Shown here piece by piece: positions 20,240 through 31,268 of a stretch of DNA of 64,000 nucleotides. The notes beneath the pieces are model-generated. The model was not told the origin of the DNA. It searched no databases and saw nothing but the letters and a program-made list of their open reading frames with translations. Origin of the DNA: Argentina anserina. Its lineage: Eukaryota; Streptophyta; Magnoliopsida; Rosales; Rosaceae. Position 1 is the first letter of the stretch. Each line of letters starts with the position of its first letter. Both the position numbers and the translations under genes were made by a program. The stretch covers positions 16,511,001 to 16,575,000 of the forward strand of contig NC_065874.1 in assembly GCF_933775445.1 (NCBI RefSeq), written 5' to 3'.

Positions 20240-22721
20240 TATTCCTCATATAATGTGTTTACTCATTCATTTAATTCAATGGATCACATACATAATATAG
20301 TTTATTGTATTAAATATATTCGAACATAACCATAAGCTCATAAATCACAATATATAATTATAAGATTAAATCTGTAAGATTTGTGGTGTAAATGTCAGTC
20401 ATTCCCATGTTGAAATAATCTATTAGTGAAATTGATATTTCGAGTTTCGTGACTAACATAATACTTTTCAGCTTACATATTTACACATCAAGTGCGAACA
20501 ATAATCAGTACCATAATGTCGATAATACATATGAATTATAATTTAGATTCTATGGGCAACAAACCCGTCCAATATCACTACTTAGTTTTGTTTCTGACAA
20601 TTAAATTACCAAATTCATATAGTTTCTCCTGGAAACTTACAATTAGTAAATTTTATATTTAAGAATAAATAATCGAGGTAAGTACTTTTAAGGAATAATC
20701 TATGAGTAACTAATGAAAATTTTAAGTTATATAATATGGTATGAAAATCAAATTAAATATGTACAATCTACTAATTTATCATGTATATGTGGTAGCATAT
20801 GAAGGAAACTTCAAGTTTCTTAAATGACTTTATCATAACTGCAAGTTTAACTTAATAACTTATGTATGTACAAACTACATACATGTGCATTTATGAACTA
20901 CCGGTTCAAATTATTGTAATCAAGTCATTAATATTTTTATTTGATTCTGCTGGATCGAAGAGTAAGTCGGCTTAGCAACAAGACTTTGATGACTATGGGG
21001 TTTAGTTTGTGAATTCATGACTCGGATTTTCATGCATGAGTTAAAGAGCTTCCAATCATCTTTACATGAAATACATACCGAACTATTAGTTTTAAGAGGG
21101 TATGTCCAACATAATGAAAATGGGTCTAATGGACTCGAAATGGTACGTACACTAAGAAACAAAATGTTATTAGTCAATTCTTTCGGTAACTCCAACTGAA
21201 TACGACCATGTCGAAGATGAGGAGTGTGGAGCGAGTCTCGCTTAAGTCACCCACCTCATCGGCCTAGGCATCACATCAAATTGGATGAACCTAGTTTGAG
21301 AAAAGTCATAATTATCGTCATGATGACTAGTGGTGAGCTTTTGTACTAGCCTTGAGCTTGAGTTTCTGGCTCAATTTATTTATTGGACGTTGAGCATTTT
21401 TAGAGCATTTGACACACCGTCATTTAATATCACCAATATAACATAAATAAATTCAATATATGTTATTCAACCATAACGAATGCAATTTAATGCGAATGTA
21501 ACTATCTTTGACATAACGTAAATGAACTAATATTGGTATTTGCTGAACCAATAAATGTCAATATATGCAAAAATCAATTCTTTTTCATCTTCAATTACTT
21601 CAGGCATAATGCTCAATGCATATCCATAAAATTCTAATATATGAAAAAATTAATTGAAATAAAACCGATGTATTTGATAACTAAAATAAGGTAAATATTA
21701 AATGGTATAAACGACCCAATAAATATTATTTAGGACAACGGTTATGTAAATATGGGAATTGATTTAAAACTTATCAATGCTTCAGACATCATATATATTC
21801 ATATTAATGCAGTGGTTATATATGTACCTATAGTAATGAATTTGAATTCAAAAGCATGAATGCTTCTGGCATTTATACAAATGCTTCTAGCATTATAAGC
21901 TCTTAAATGTTATGTTATATTGAATTAAATATAATACACATTTGTAACTGACATAACATATATACATTAAACTAGGAGTAAATTACATAATCAGTGCTAA
22001 CAATGTAGCCATTATAGTTTTGAAGGAAATTATATTCAAATCTTATAAGAGCAATAATAACTTCAGGCATATTGAAAATTGCATTTTTTTTAACGTCTGA
22101 TATAAACAACCAACTTAATGATACCAACTTAGTGGTTACGAGCATTATTTTTGGAATGCTTCTATGAGATTAATTCGCAACCCATGAATGACAAAATATT
22201 TTTGCATGGCCAAAATTCTAGGCATGATAGAAAGTTTAGACTTGATCCATGCGACTTTATGGTCTGCACTATTAAGCAAATGTTAATTACTGCTTACGGT
22301 GGCTACTAGCCACTTGATGATCGATGAATTCTGCTTCCAATAGAAAAATAAGTATGTACAAATTTATTTGACAAAAATATGGTAATCACAAAATAATTAG
22401 CATTTATATATGATATTCGAAATGATAAACAAAAATGATTTCGAAAAGTATGGGGTTCATGCTTCATGGTGATTGCTTATATCATGATTTGAGAAAACAT
22501 GAATTAAACTAAAAATTCGTAAAAATTTACTCATTGATGCAGAAACGGATAATTCTTCATCTTATGTGTGTAGAACTAAGAAGATTGTTTGGGACAAAAC
22601 TTCTTAGCAAATCCAATGGCTTGCTGGAAAGTATGATCTATGATCATTTCCTTTGGGATATCATAGCTTCTCGTGCTGTAAGAAATTATTCTCAGTGTTA
22701 AAACTGTTCTTGCTAATAAAA
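20240..22721 (-). pseudogene. copia-1 5' internal (gag) region, decayed
   Basis: This segment lies between the hAT insertion and the 5' LTR of copia-1, where gag should be. It is AT-rich, full of stops on both strands, and has no clear gag motif. The role is assigned by position only. No clear tRNA-Met primer-binding site survives next to the LTR (minus-strand TTTTATTAGCAAG). No host gene is seen. Confidence 0.5.
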
Positions 22722-22921
22722 TGTTATAAAATGAAAAAAAAAGTGTGGGATAAGAGAGAATTGACACATAGAATCAAGTATGTATTATTGAGAAGAGAAC
22801 CCTCACTTATATGGAGATGAGATTATGGTACAAATTACAGTAATAACCCCTAATCAACTAATTATAAAACCCCTAATCAACTAATTATAAGAATGTCTAC
22901 TAATGTCTACTATTTACAACA
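22722..22921 (-). repeat. 5' LTR of copia-1 (200 bp)
   Basis: Minus-strand TGTTGTAAATAG at the start and TTTTATAACA at the end, followed on the plus strand by TSD ATCAT (22922-22926). It contains a short duplication of CCCCTAATCAACTAATTATA. Confidence 0.82.
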
Positions 22922-22989
22922 ATCATAATGATATTACATATCTTAACATATTATTATTCCTACAAAAAATAGTAACAATACAAAATTAG

Positions 22990-24359
22990 AGTGCAATACT
23001 CACTTGAGATTTAAATAATGACAAAATACTGGTCACTCCTCACACTTTTACAAACTCGACAATTTACTCATTCAAGTTTCAATTTCAACTAATCACTCCC
23101 TATACTTTTTTTGAAATTCGAATAATATGGTCATTCCGTCATCTCTCTATCCAATTTGGGTGTTAAGTTTCATCTAATTTTTGTTTGCCCAACTAACAAC
23201 TTAACACCCAAATTGGATAGAGAGATGATGGAATGATATATTGCTCTAATTTGGAAAGTATAAGAATTGATCAGTTGAAAATGAAACTTGTAGGAGTAAA
23301 ATGTTATGTTTGTAAAAGTGTGAGGAGTGACCAGTATTTTGTCTTTAAAGAATGTGTCATACAATGGAGGGGTGTGCTACTCTTGCTCCAACGAGACATC
23401 AACACCTTATGCACAACATTCCAAAAGCTTGATTCCTCGTCTAGTTCCTTCATCTCTTTCTTAAATATAGCTTTTTTCACGTTCTTAACCATATCTCCTC
23501 ACCACTCATAAACTAAATGGAGGGACGACCTATTAGTGTCTACATGTCTGATCATACTATAGATGGGCTCAATAAAGGACAAAACATAGTCAATGTCATT
23601 CCAAAACTTCTCATCTAATAGTATCATTTTCACACCACTAGCCTTGTTTACATCATTTTCTCTGTAATATTCCCATTTAGGACTGATTACCATTTGTTGT
23701 AAACCAGATTTTATCTTTCTAAATCTCTTGAACATCACAAGTGTGGAGGCAAACATGTTGAAGCAATTGTTAAGAGGTTACGACCACAATGCTCTGTAAA
23801 CATCACCAACCTCATTGCGGTAATGAGGGTTCGTGCAAAGTTAAAAGCCAAACCACCGGTGTAGAACATTCTTGCTACATCACCATCACATTGCTCACTG
23901 GCATTATTTTTCCAAAGCTGAACCCATTCCCTTTCTCTTCTTTGGCTCAGCTTCATTTGATGTTGGAACACTATAACTCATATCATAGTCAAGTAAAGAA
24001 CTATAAGCTTTCCTTGATGAAGAAGGAACATGAATTGATCTGGAGGTAGTACTTTCATTTCATTCCACTCTCTCCTTGCACTCGTTCACTAACTTGCTCA
24101 TATTAGAACGTTGTTGAAGAGTGACAATTGGACAATGTTTGATTCCTTTCTCTTCCCTCAAAATTTGTGTCACAATTCTACTGTAAGATCCATTATAGTA
24201 CACCTCACAAAACTTACATTGAAACCTCCATATTCCTCCCCCATGAATCTGTTCAACCTTATTAGTATAAATCCACAATGGAGACCTATCATCCAAATGA
24301 GCTACTTCAACATTTATACTCACATCAGGACTACTTGGAGGATTTGAGGACTAACTCAT
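22990..24359 (-). pseudogene. hAT transposase gene (BED zinc finger, DUF659-like), broken
   Basis: From an ATG at 24359 the minus strand reads MS, a stop, SSNPPSSPDV, then a BED-type zinc finger (PLWIYTNKVEQ, WRFQCKFCEVYYNGSYSRI). Further segments carry LAFNFARTL, then KFWNDIDYVLSFIEP and STPLHCMTHSL, which match the WND...EPL..LR and TPLHC.AHSLNP motifs of plant hAT transposases. The pieces fall in four frames with stops, and a Mutator-like MITE (23020-23343) inserted right after the HSL codons. The C-terminal dimerisation domain is missing. No complete element ends were identified around it. Confidence 0.8.
23020..23343. mobile_element. Mutator-like fold-back MITE, copy 1 (324 bp)
   Basis: Nearly the whole element is one inverted repeat. 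The outer 36 bases, starting GACAAAATACTGGTCACTCC, are perfectly inverted. It is flanked by TTTAAATAAT (23010-23019) and TTTAAAGAAT (23344-23353), a 9-10 bp TSD with one mismatch, as for MULEs. It lies in the hAT transposase pseudogene. Confidence 0.88.
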
Positions 24360-25238
24360 TTTCCTAAAAAGAAAAAACAAACAAACATAAACATTTTGGA
24401 GTGAATAAAATTTGTTGCACATTTTGTATTGAATAAAAATTACAAGAAAATCTCTCATCCAGGCTTAACATTGATTCATGGGCATTATATATAATTAGTT
24501 TAGCATTGACTTTCATTGCTATCATATATATGAGAGATCTAGATGACACAGTAAGAACATAAAAGATTCCCAAAAGAACAAGATTCAATAAACTCAACTT
24601 ATAATATTGAACTCTCACAAAGTCACAATAAACAAACATCTCTTGCAAGTCATAAAAGAGTGTGATCAAATGTTATAATGATAATTTTTCTGTCAAATTC
24701 CCAAACAAAGACTCTAACAATCATTTTAACAAACATGTTGTGACCGTAGATTGTAATTGTCAAATTTGGTGCAAGAATGAGTCATTGCTCGTTTAAATTA
24801 GCACTTTAGCAGTGAACTAAATACAACAATATCAACAAGTTAACTGAATCCAACACCAACCCAATCAATCGAGAAAGAACTTTGAATAACTAAAACTATG
24901 CACATGTAGAATGATTAAATTGAATTGCAAATTGGGAAATATAAATTTACCTTGTGATCTAGATGAGATCGAGTTTGAGATACAGTCAGAGAATCACAAT
25001 CGCAAACATGTCAAAATTAGTCGAAATGGGTTAGCGACTCAATGATTGGTAAAAACAATTAATACAATTAAATTTGATTTTTGAAGATTAGTAAAAACAA
25101 TTTTAATTTTTGTTGATTGATTGCTTCACTTCTTTGTTTGTTTTGTTAAATATATCATATCACATGAAATATGGAATAAGATAATTTTTCTCTTGATCAA
25201 ATAAAAGTAAAAGGATATATATACTATAATAAACCAAA
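24360..25238. other. AT-rich spacer upstream of the hAT pseudogene
   Basis: No gene, RNA gene or clear element end was found. It probably holds the 5' non-coding part of the hAT element. Copia-2 inserted at its right edge. Confidence 0.5.
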
Positions 25239-25449
25239 TGTTGAAGGAAAAACACCATTAGTGTGCATTCGTTAAAGCAAATAAATGAATGAGTTAATGA
25301 CGTTTATCGTCAACGGATGTAACTGATCAATCACCATTATGTAGCCTTAATTATCATTGTAATTACCATTTACTTCTATTGTAATTATGACCCCTATGTA
25401 AAGGGGATTATCAATGACATGAGTAGATCATTTTATTTTCCCTATAACA
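25239..25449 (+). repeat. 5' LTR of copia-2
   Basis: 211 bp, with GACCCCTATGTAAAGGGG as a TATA-region equivalent of GACCCCTATATAAAGGGG in the 3' copy. The TATA box is mutated in the 5' copy. Confidence 0.92.
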
Positions 25450-25461
25450 TGTTATCATCAC
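25450..25461 (+). other. degenerate primer-binding site of copia-2
   Basis: TGTTATCATCAC directly after the 5' LTR matches 8 of 12 bases of the tRNA-Met consensus TGGTATCAGAGC. Confidence 0.5.
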
Positions 25462-26444
25462 TTTGCTTTACCTTTGAGCTTTCAGGCAAAGAGAAAAACG
25501 ATAGGGAAAATTCCTAGAAACAAAATTCCGAAAAAGATAAGAAAATTGAAATTCAATGGACACCCAGAAACCTACTCTGGGCACCCTTCCCTTTCTTGGT
25601 CTCTGATGTGTAAATCTGCCCGGTGATAGCTTCATCCCACCGGTCGGTGACTCGTATCTAAAAGAGTCGACGGCCGCCCATGCACCCATACCGGACCCAC
25701 AATGGCGCTATCCTCCAGAGATCAGACCTTTTGGTCCAACTCACCGACGACGACATCTTGCGCAGCAGATCGACACGACGCCACCCCAAATTCGGGGACT
25801 CCTTTGCCAGATCTCTGCATAGGCGTTCTAACACCAAATCCGGCGAGCCTCCATGTCTGCTTAGTGATATCCGACGAGCCACTGTAAACTCGCCGTTGTT
25901 GCAGCAGATCCCACAACCCTAATCGGTGCGCCTTGTTCCAATCTTCGACGACGTCCCAACATCGACCGACGCTGTGCTCCACCCAGATTGGTGACATCGA
26001 TTGCAGCCCGACGAAACACAACCCGGACCCGTGTTGCTGTAGTGCTCGGCGCATACTCGGCCCTAAATCAAATTTTTTTTTACTATTTTCTGGTAAACTA
26101 TGACGGTAATCTTGAAATTTCCAATAGTAATCTTAATTCACTATTTATAATTATTGTTTTCACAGTGATATAATTCACTATCTCTACATACTAATCATAA
26201 ATGTCGTTGTTTTTGTATGTAATTTATTACCAGAAACATGATGAGCAACATGGAATCATGAGATCAAGAATCGCTTGATATGTAGTTTATTTGACAAACT
26301 GACAAGTAAGATCTAAATTAGTATTGCCAATTTTATTAAATTTCATTCATATAAATGAATTATATATGTTACGTGAGTAAAGTTGTCTATGAATATCGTG
26401 ACATATTATATGGTATGCAGATTTAAATTTATTTTTAAATTTGA

Positions 26445-26740
26445 TTACTTAGCATGTAATTGAATCGTAATGTTATGATTTACGTTTTACGCATTATATT
26501 TATACATGGTCTTTGGCACGAGTACAATAATTTCCTTAGCTTTGTGTATTATGTAACCATGTTACATGCTATGCTTATTATTACAATATAATTACTTAGC
26601 ATGTCATTAAATCGTGATGTTATGATTTAAATTTTTAAGCATTATATATTTATACATGGTCATTGGCATGTATCATGAATACGATAATTGTCTAAGTTTT
26701 GTAAATTACTTAACCATGTTAAATTATATGCTCTATTTTC
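26445..26740 (+). repeat. two diverged direct repeats of about 147 bp
   Basis: The motif ATTACTTAGCATGT-ATTgAATCGTgATGTTATGATTT, followed by TATTTATACATGGTC, occurs at about 26445 and again at about 26591. Confidence 0.7.
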
Positions 26741-26741
26741 T

Positions 26742-27258
26742 GCATATGCTATTTTATATAATTTTTATAATTATGTTATTTAGCATATTATATGACCATT
26801 GTCATGACAACAGAATGTCATGAGAATTTTATAATTCAAAAACAAAGAGAGGACAAACATATTCTTGTGATAAAGTATTTTCATGAAGCATTGAAAAATA
26901 CGACCATTTCAATTCTTGGTCTTGCAATCCGATTTGTATTTCTTGGAAATTAATTAAATTGTATATCTTTACTGTGATAATTAATTACATTGTATATCTT
27001 TACGAATCGGATCGCAATCCGATATGCTATGTTTATATGATTTTTATAATTATGTTATTTAGTATATTATATGAGTATTGTCATGACAACGAAATTTCAT
27101 GAGAATTTTATAATTCAAAAACAAAGAGAGGACAAACATATTCTTGTGATAAAGTATTTTCATGAAGCATTGAAAAATACGACCATTTCAATTCTTGGTC
27201 TTGCAATCAGATTTGTATTTCTTAGAAATTAATTAAATTGTATATTTTTACTGTCATA
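26742..27258 (+). repeat. tandem duplication, 279-bp period
   Basis: The block from CATATGCTATTTTATATA through GTCATGACAAC and GAGAGGACAAACATATTC to TTACTGTGATAA is repeated with a period of 279 bp (for example GTCATGACAAC at 26801 and 27080) and few differences. It lies inside copia-2 and is non-coding. Confidence 0.9.
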
Positions 27259-28979
27259 AAACAACTTCATAAAGCTCTAAAGTGGCCATAATGTATCTTG
27301 GTATGTTTAATTTTCGTGTAAGTCTATTTAGAATTTTAGACTGCGAAATTAATAAGTCTCGTACTCTATCTACAGTTGGTTAAACCAACACAACATATAT
27401 TGGATTCTAAATAATTTGAGTACCAACCTTCCCTACAAGCCACCAAGGCTCAACCATGATCGAATTATACGCCAATATGTTTCATGCACGTAGCTTGGAA
27501 GCATAATTAAAATCTTGAATGACAAAGAAAGGTCTCTGAGGATAAAGAAATTTTCCCAATCCAAACTTGGCATAATAAGGCAATAATAACCCCAAAGCAA
27601 AGGGCAATTACTATGGACATGTAGTTTCATACAAACCGATTAATGACAATTTGTAACATTGTACCGGTGTGAAAAAGGTCTAGGGGATATGACATGAGCA
27701 ATGAAGTGTCATGTTACAAAATGAATATAGAATCATGACAGTACGTTGATTTGAAAAAGTATATTCAATATCAAACTACAAGGAGAAAGCTCCTTAATTT
27801 TAAGAGCGATAGAGTCTGCCACTAATTTTCCAAGATATAATTATAATGGCTATTATATATGCCTAAAATTTTCTTAAACTTCGGTATTGAAGTACATTTG
27901 GATTGGACAAGACCTTGATACAATCTTTGACATACAACCAAGGTTATGAATTTTCTCAATGAATTGAGAATATTCGAATGTTAATATACATGGTTCGATT
28001 TTTAATATTTTGACTTTGCGAAGTACCATATAAAGTAAAGTAACATCACAAAATATTAGTATGACATGAATACATGAATGCAAAGAATTGCATCATGTGA
28101 TTCCCAAAAGCAGTAGTACTGAATAATAATAGTACTATATACATGGTTAAACCTAATAATATTAATAAGGATCAATAATTTCTAATCTTTTAGAATTCAC
28201 AAAATACATACCTTAAGGGATGAGCATATCGTTTTACGATTCTATCAAATTAATCTAAAGAAATTATGTTTATATTTAATTTTTATGTCCCAACCATGTC
28301 CATTGGCACTTTATGTAACAAGATCCAACAAGAGACAATCGAACCGTTATACATTTTAAAATGTTTTTATATCAATGACTTTTCATGTGAAATGAATAAG
28401 TGAGATTACAGTAGACTTCCTTTGCATTATCTCTAATACTGCGGATGCAACCGAGTATTAGAGAAGTGTATATGTCCATTTAGCAAGTATATATGCAACT
28501 GCTAAGTTGAATTCCCTCACGTCAAAAGAAAATGAATTTTGGGATCTTGACATATATGGGCTTTGACACAATTCATTGGGACCCATGTTGTGATATATGT
28601 ATATGTAAATTTAAGGAATTACATACAAACACTCATGTTTTGGATAAATAGAAGCAAGAACAAAAGAAACAAAGAATTTTAAAAATCCTAGAAATACAAT
28701 TGTATGCAAGAATTGAAGAAGTTATTTCATCCCCATATTTCATAGCCCCCGTGAGACTGAATTATGAAATGTTTGATACACAAGTATATGCATTAACTCT
28801 ATATTATGCTTCTTATGTCCATAATGATTACGTATGTAGAGCTAATCATTCAAAGCCTATCAACTAAATAAATAAGGATTGAGACCATACTATGCAAATG
28901 TCATATCATTCTCATTAGGTTCGTACAATACATTGAATCCAATGAAAATTATGTGAATTGATTCAACTAATTTGTGGAC

Positions 28980-29221
28980 ACCTTAAATATTTTATGGTGT
29001 TAGTTGATGTGTCGACACGCTAGTCATGTGTTATCACACCTTTCACTACTAAAACAAATATTGTTTATATTAAATACAAACCTACTTGGTCCCACGAAAA
29101 ATGATTACAGTAATAGTCTTAATAGTGGTAATGTGCACCAATGTTTTCGTTTAGGGTAATCTAATTTTTACAAATACCTCTTATTTACGTATGCCCGGCC
29201 ATCACCATCATCATTGTAAAT
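28980..29221 (+). pseudogene. copia-2 integrase core start, decayed
   Basis: TTATGGTGTTAGTTGATGTG reads MVLVDVSTR followed by a stop and SCVITPF. It corresponds to FMVLVDASTRWSHVCLLSTR, the first part of the copia integrase catalytic core including its D. The segment ends at the TIR element. Confidence 0.65.
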
Positions 29222-29408
29222 CTATGTATCACGGACACGGACATGAGTGTCTGTATTGGACACAATACGATACGCAGACACGGTAAATTAAAATTTTTTT
29301 TGAACACGGACACGTGATTGACACGTTAATTAAATATTATTTTTAATATATATTTTTTAAAACAATTTAATTTATAAATTTGAAAGTAGTTAGATGTATA
29401 TATATTTC

Positions 29409-29646
29409 AAAGTGTGCATTAAAATGATGAAAATATAACTTGTTAGAATGGTTAAGGACTTGATAAGTACCTTTGATAACCAAGGTTCGAATCCTACCAC
29501 AATCATTCTTACTTTTATCACGAGTTTCTCTCCTTATATATATATATATATATTAAAGTGTGCATAAATAAAACAAAAACTGAATCTGATGGAATGGTTG
29601 AGGAGTTGTTGGGTGTCTTAGATGACCAAGGTTCGAATCTCACCAT
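29409..29646 (+). repeat. duplicated tRNA-like modules with pol III B boxes
   Basis: Two tandem units of about 145 bp start with AAAGTGTGCAT. Each holds an A-box-like AATGGTTRAGGA followed about 40 bp later by ACCAAGGTTCGAATC. GGTTCGAATCC at 29484-29494 is a perfect B box (GGTTCGANTCC), and GGTTCGAATCT at 29630-29640 is one base off. Neither forms a full tRNA cloverleaf that I can recognise, so they are tRNA-derived, SINE-like modules. A (TA)n run separates them. Confidence 0.6.
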
Positions 29647-31046
29647 TGATAAGAACACTTTTTGCGACGTTCTTAACATGTTTTTACCTCCATTTGTACT
29701 TTACTAGCCCTTATTATTGTAGTATTGAGTCATTGAGTCAAGTTAGAAGTCTAGGGTGGCGTTAATTGCATTTTGGTGCTAAAACAGGTGTAAAACGCAG
29801 AAATTATCGAGAGTATTAAAGAGTAGTATTCCTTGTCGAACTAGGAAACCTAGTTAGGTTAGGATTTTTATTATTCGACATTTCTGTAACATTTATGATT
29901 TATATTTATTATTTTATTTCCTTATTTTCAGAATTAAATGTGAGATAATGACTTGAAAATTATGGAAAGAAAGAGGAGAAGAAGGAAAAAAAATGAGAAA
30001 AAGGAAAGAAATAATTTAGTTTATGATTAAGATGAAAAGGAAGAAGTATGCAACCTCAAAAGAGTGAAGGTTCATCCGGCAATTAAAAGGAAAGAAGAAG
30101 AAAAGAAGGAAACAAAAGAACAAAAAAGGAAGGAGAGAACAAAGAGATAATTCTGAAGAATGCATGTGGCTTAGAAGAATGGAGAATGCATGTGACCAAC
30201 AAAGATGATCATCATTCAATTGAGAAGGAAAGAAAAGAAAAAAAAGGAAATAGAGAATCAACCCATTGCCATTTAGTCCCTCTCACCTATTCCTCTAAAT
30301 AGCATGTCATTCCTACACATTGGTATATCCATTCTCACAAAGCAAGCCGAAATTCTGCCCAAAAATATCTAGAAAATTCAAGCCAAAATCTTCATCCATC
30401 TCCATCTTTACCGTGCCATCGTCTTGCCTCTTCCACTACCGAATTCATCTTCCTCCATCCTTCAAGGTTTCTAATGTGTGATTCATCCATGGCTTGTAAA
30501 TTTTCCTTTGGTTTTCTGCAAATTTCGAATTCATTGTATGAATCATTGGATGTTATTTTCGGTTTTATATATGAAGAGCATAAATTCAGACTTATTTGGT
30601 TTTATGTTTTGATTGTATAAACCCATGAAAGATGTATGAATCCGTGTATAATAGCTATGGGCAGTAGGATTTCCGATTTTTATTTAAGTTTTATTTTAAT
30701 TTATTCCATGAACTTGTGCATCTAAATCAATGTTTGAGGAAGCCAAGGCCATGGTTCTCCTAAGGTTGCGATTTCATTCACCAACCGCTTCAGACTCTAA
30801 TTAGAATTGGAATTCAAATGGACTTAACAAGAATCGAAAATACTTGCTGCCTCTATGTTATTCTATGCGTGTCATACATGTTTCTTGAGTATAATTCGTG
30901 TTTTGGTTATGTGATGAGTGGTAGATCAATTGTATATAAGTAATTTAGGATTTATTTTAAGTTGCAGTTTTAGAATCCAAATCAAATCCCCCGATAACAT
31001 GATAAGTGTTGAGGCCCTTTTCATTCCCCGATAAAATGATCTATCA
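29647..31046 (+). mobile_element. solo LTR, 1400 bp
   Basis: Starts TGATAAGAACAC and ends GATCTATCA (inverted TGATA/TATCA). It has a perfect TSD ACCAT (29642-29646, 31047-31051). The interior contains an A/G-rich stretch at 29940-30260 and a TATA-less promoter-like region near 30290, but no Pol. It resembles a gypsy-type LTR. It lies within the TIR element, just past the B box of the second tRNA-like module. Confidence 0.85.
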
Positions 31047-31268
31047 ACCATAAGCACTTTCACTTTTATTATGAGTTGGTGCGTGTCCGCTTGTCTGATG
31101 CAGATACTCGCGTGTCCGGGCCGAGTTGGGGCATGTCCGCTGCAGATACTCGCGTGTCCGAGCTGTGTCCATTTCCGATACAGATACTCGTGTCCGGGAG
31201 TGTTTGTGTCCATGTCGGACACGTGATACGGTAGCTAAGGGACGTGTCTGTGGTACATAGTTGTAAAC

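Larger units (their letters stand above)
2118..22921 (-). mobile_element. Ty1/copia LTR retrotransposon copia-1, minus strand, heavily nested
   Basis: The element is bounded by TSD ATCAT (2113-2117 and 22922-22926). Its LTRs start TGTTGTAAATA on the minus strand. Reading right to left the order is 5' LTR, a decayed gag region, integrase, reverse transcriptase, polypurine tract and 3' LTR, which is the copia order. Integrase and reverse transcriptase are recognisable on both sides of the later insertions, and the reading continues when those insertions are removed. The interrupting elements are 3579-10893, 11664-14342 and 15348-20231. Without them copia-1 is about 5.9 kb. All frames are broken, so it cannot move on its own. 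Confidence 0.85.
25462..28979 (+). pseudogene. copia-2 leader and gag region, decayed
   Basis: At 25620-26055 a GC-rich leader gives overlapping frames on both strands without recognisable domains. The remainder is AT-rich with stops in all frames and two local tandem duplications. Gag is assigned by position only. Confidence 0.45.
29222..31260. mobile_element. hAT-like TIR element with tRNA-like modules, itself interrupted
   Basis: Terminal inverted repeats CTATGTAYCACRGACACG at both ends. Flanks TTGTAAAT (29214-29221) and TTGTAAAC (31261-31268) form an 8-bp TSD with one mismatch. Subterminal GGACACG, GTGTCCG and CAGATACTCG words are repeated, especially at 31080-31215. Without the nested solo LTR and one TSD copy it is about 634 bp with no protein-coding capacity. 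The 8-bp TSD suggests hAT. The TIR sequence is not a classic hAT one, so the superfamily remains open. Confidence 0.8.

Noticed and set aside
25680..26054. Overlapping frames of 60-110 codons on both strands
   Set aside because: They lie in the copia-2 leader between the LTR and gag, are mutually overlapping and have no domain.
29484..29494. Functional tRNA gene
   Set aside because: The B box is perfect, but no acceptor stem or anticodon arm pairing could be drawn. It is described as a tRNA-like module instead.
29222..31260. CRISPR-like or satellite array at 31080-31215
   Set aside because: The repeats are short transposon subterminal words in a plant nuclear context. Spacing is irregular and there are no unique spacers.
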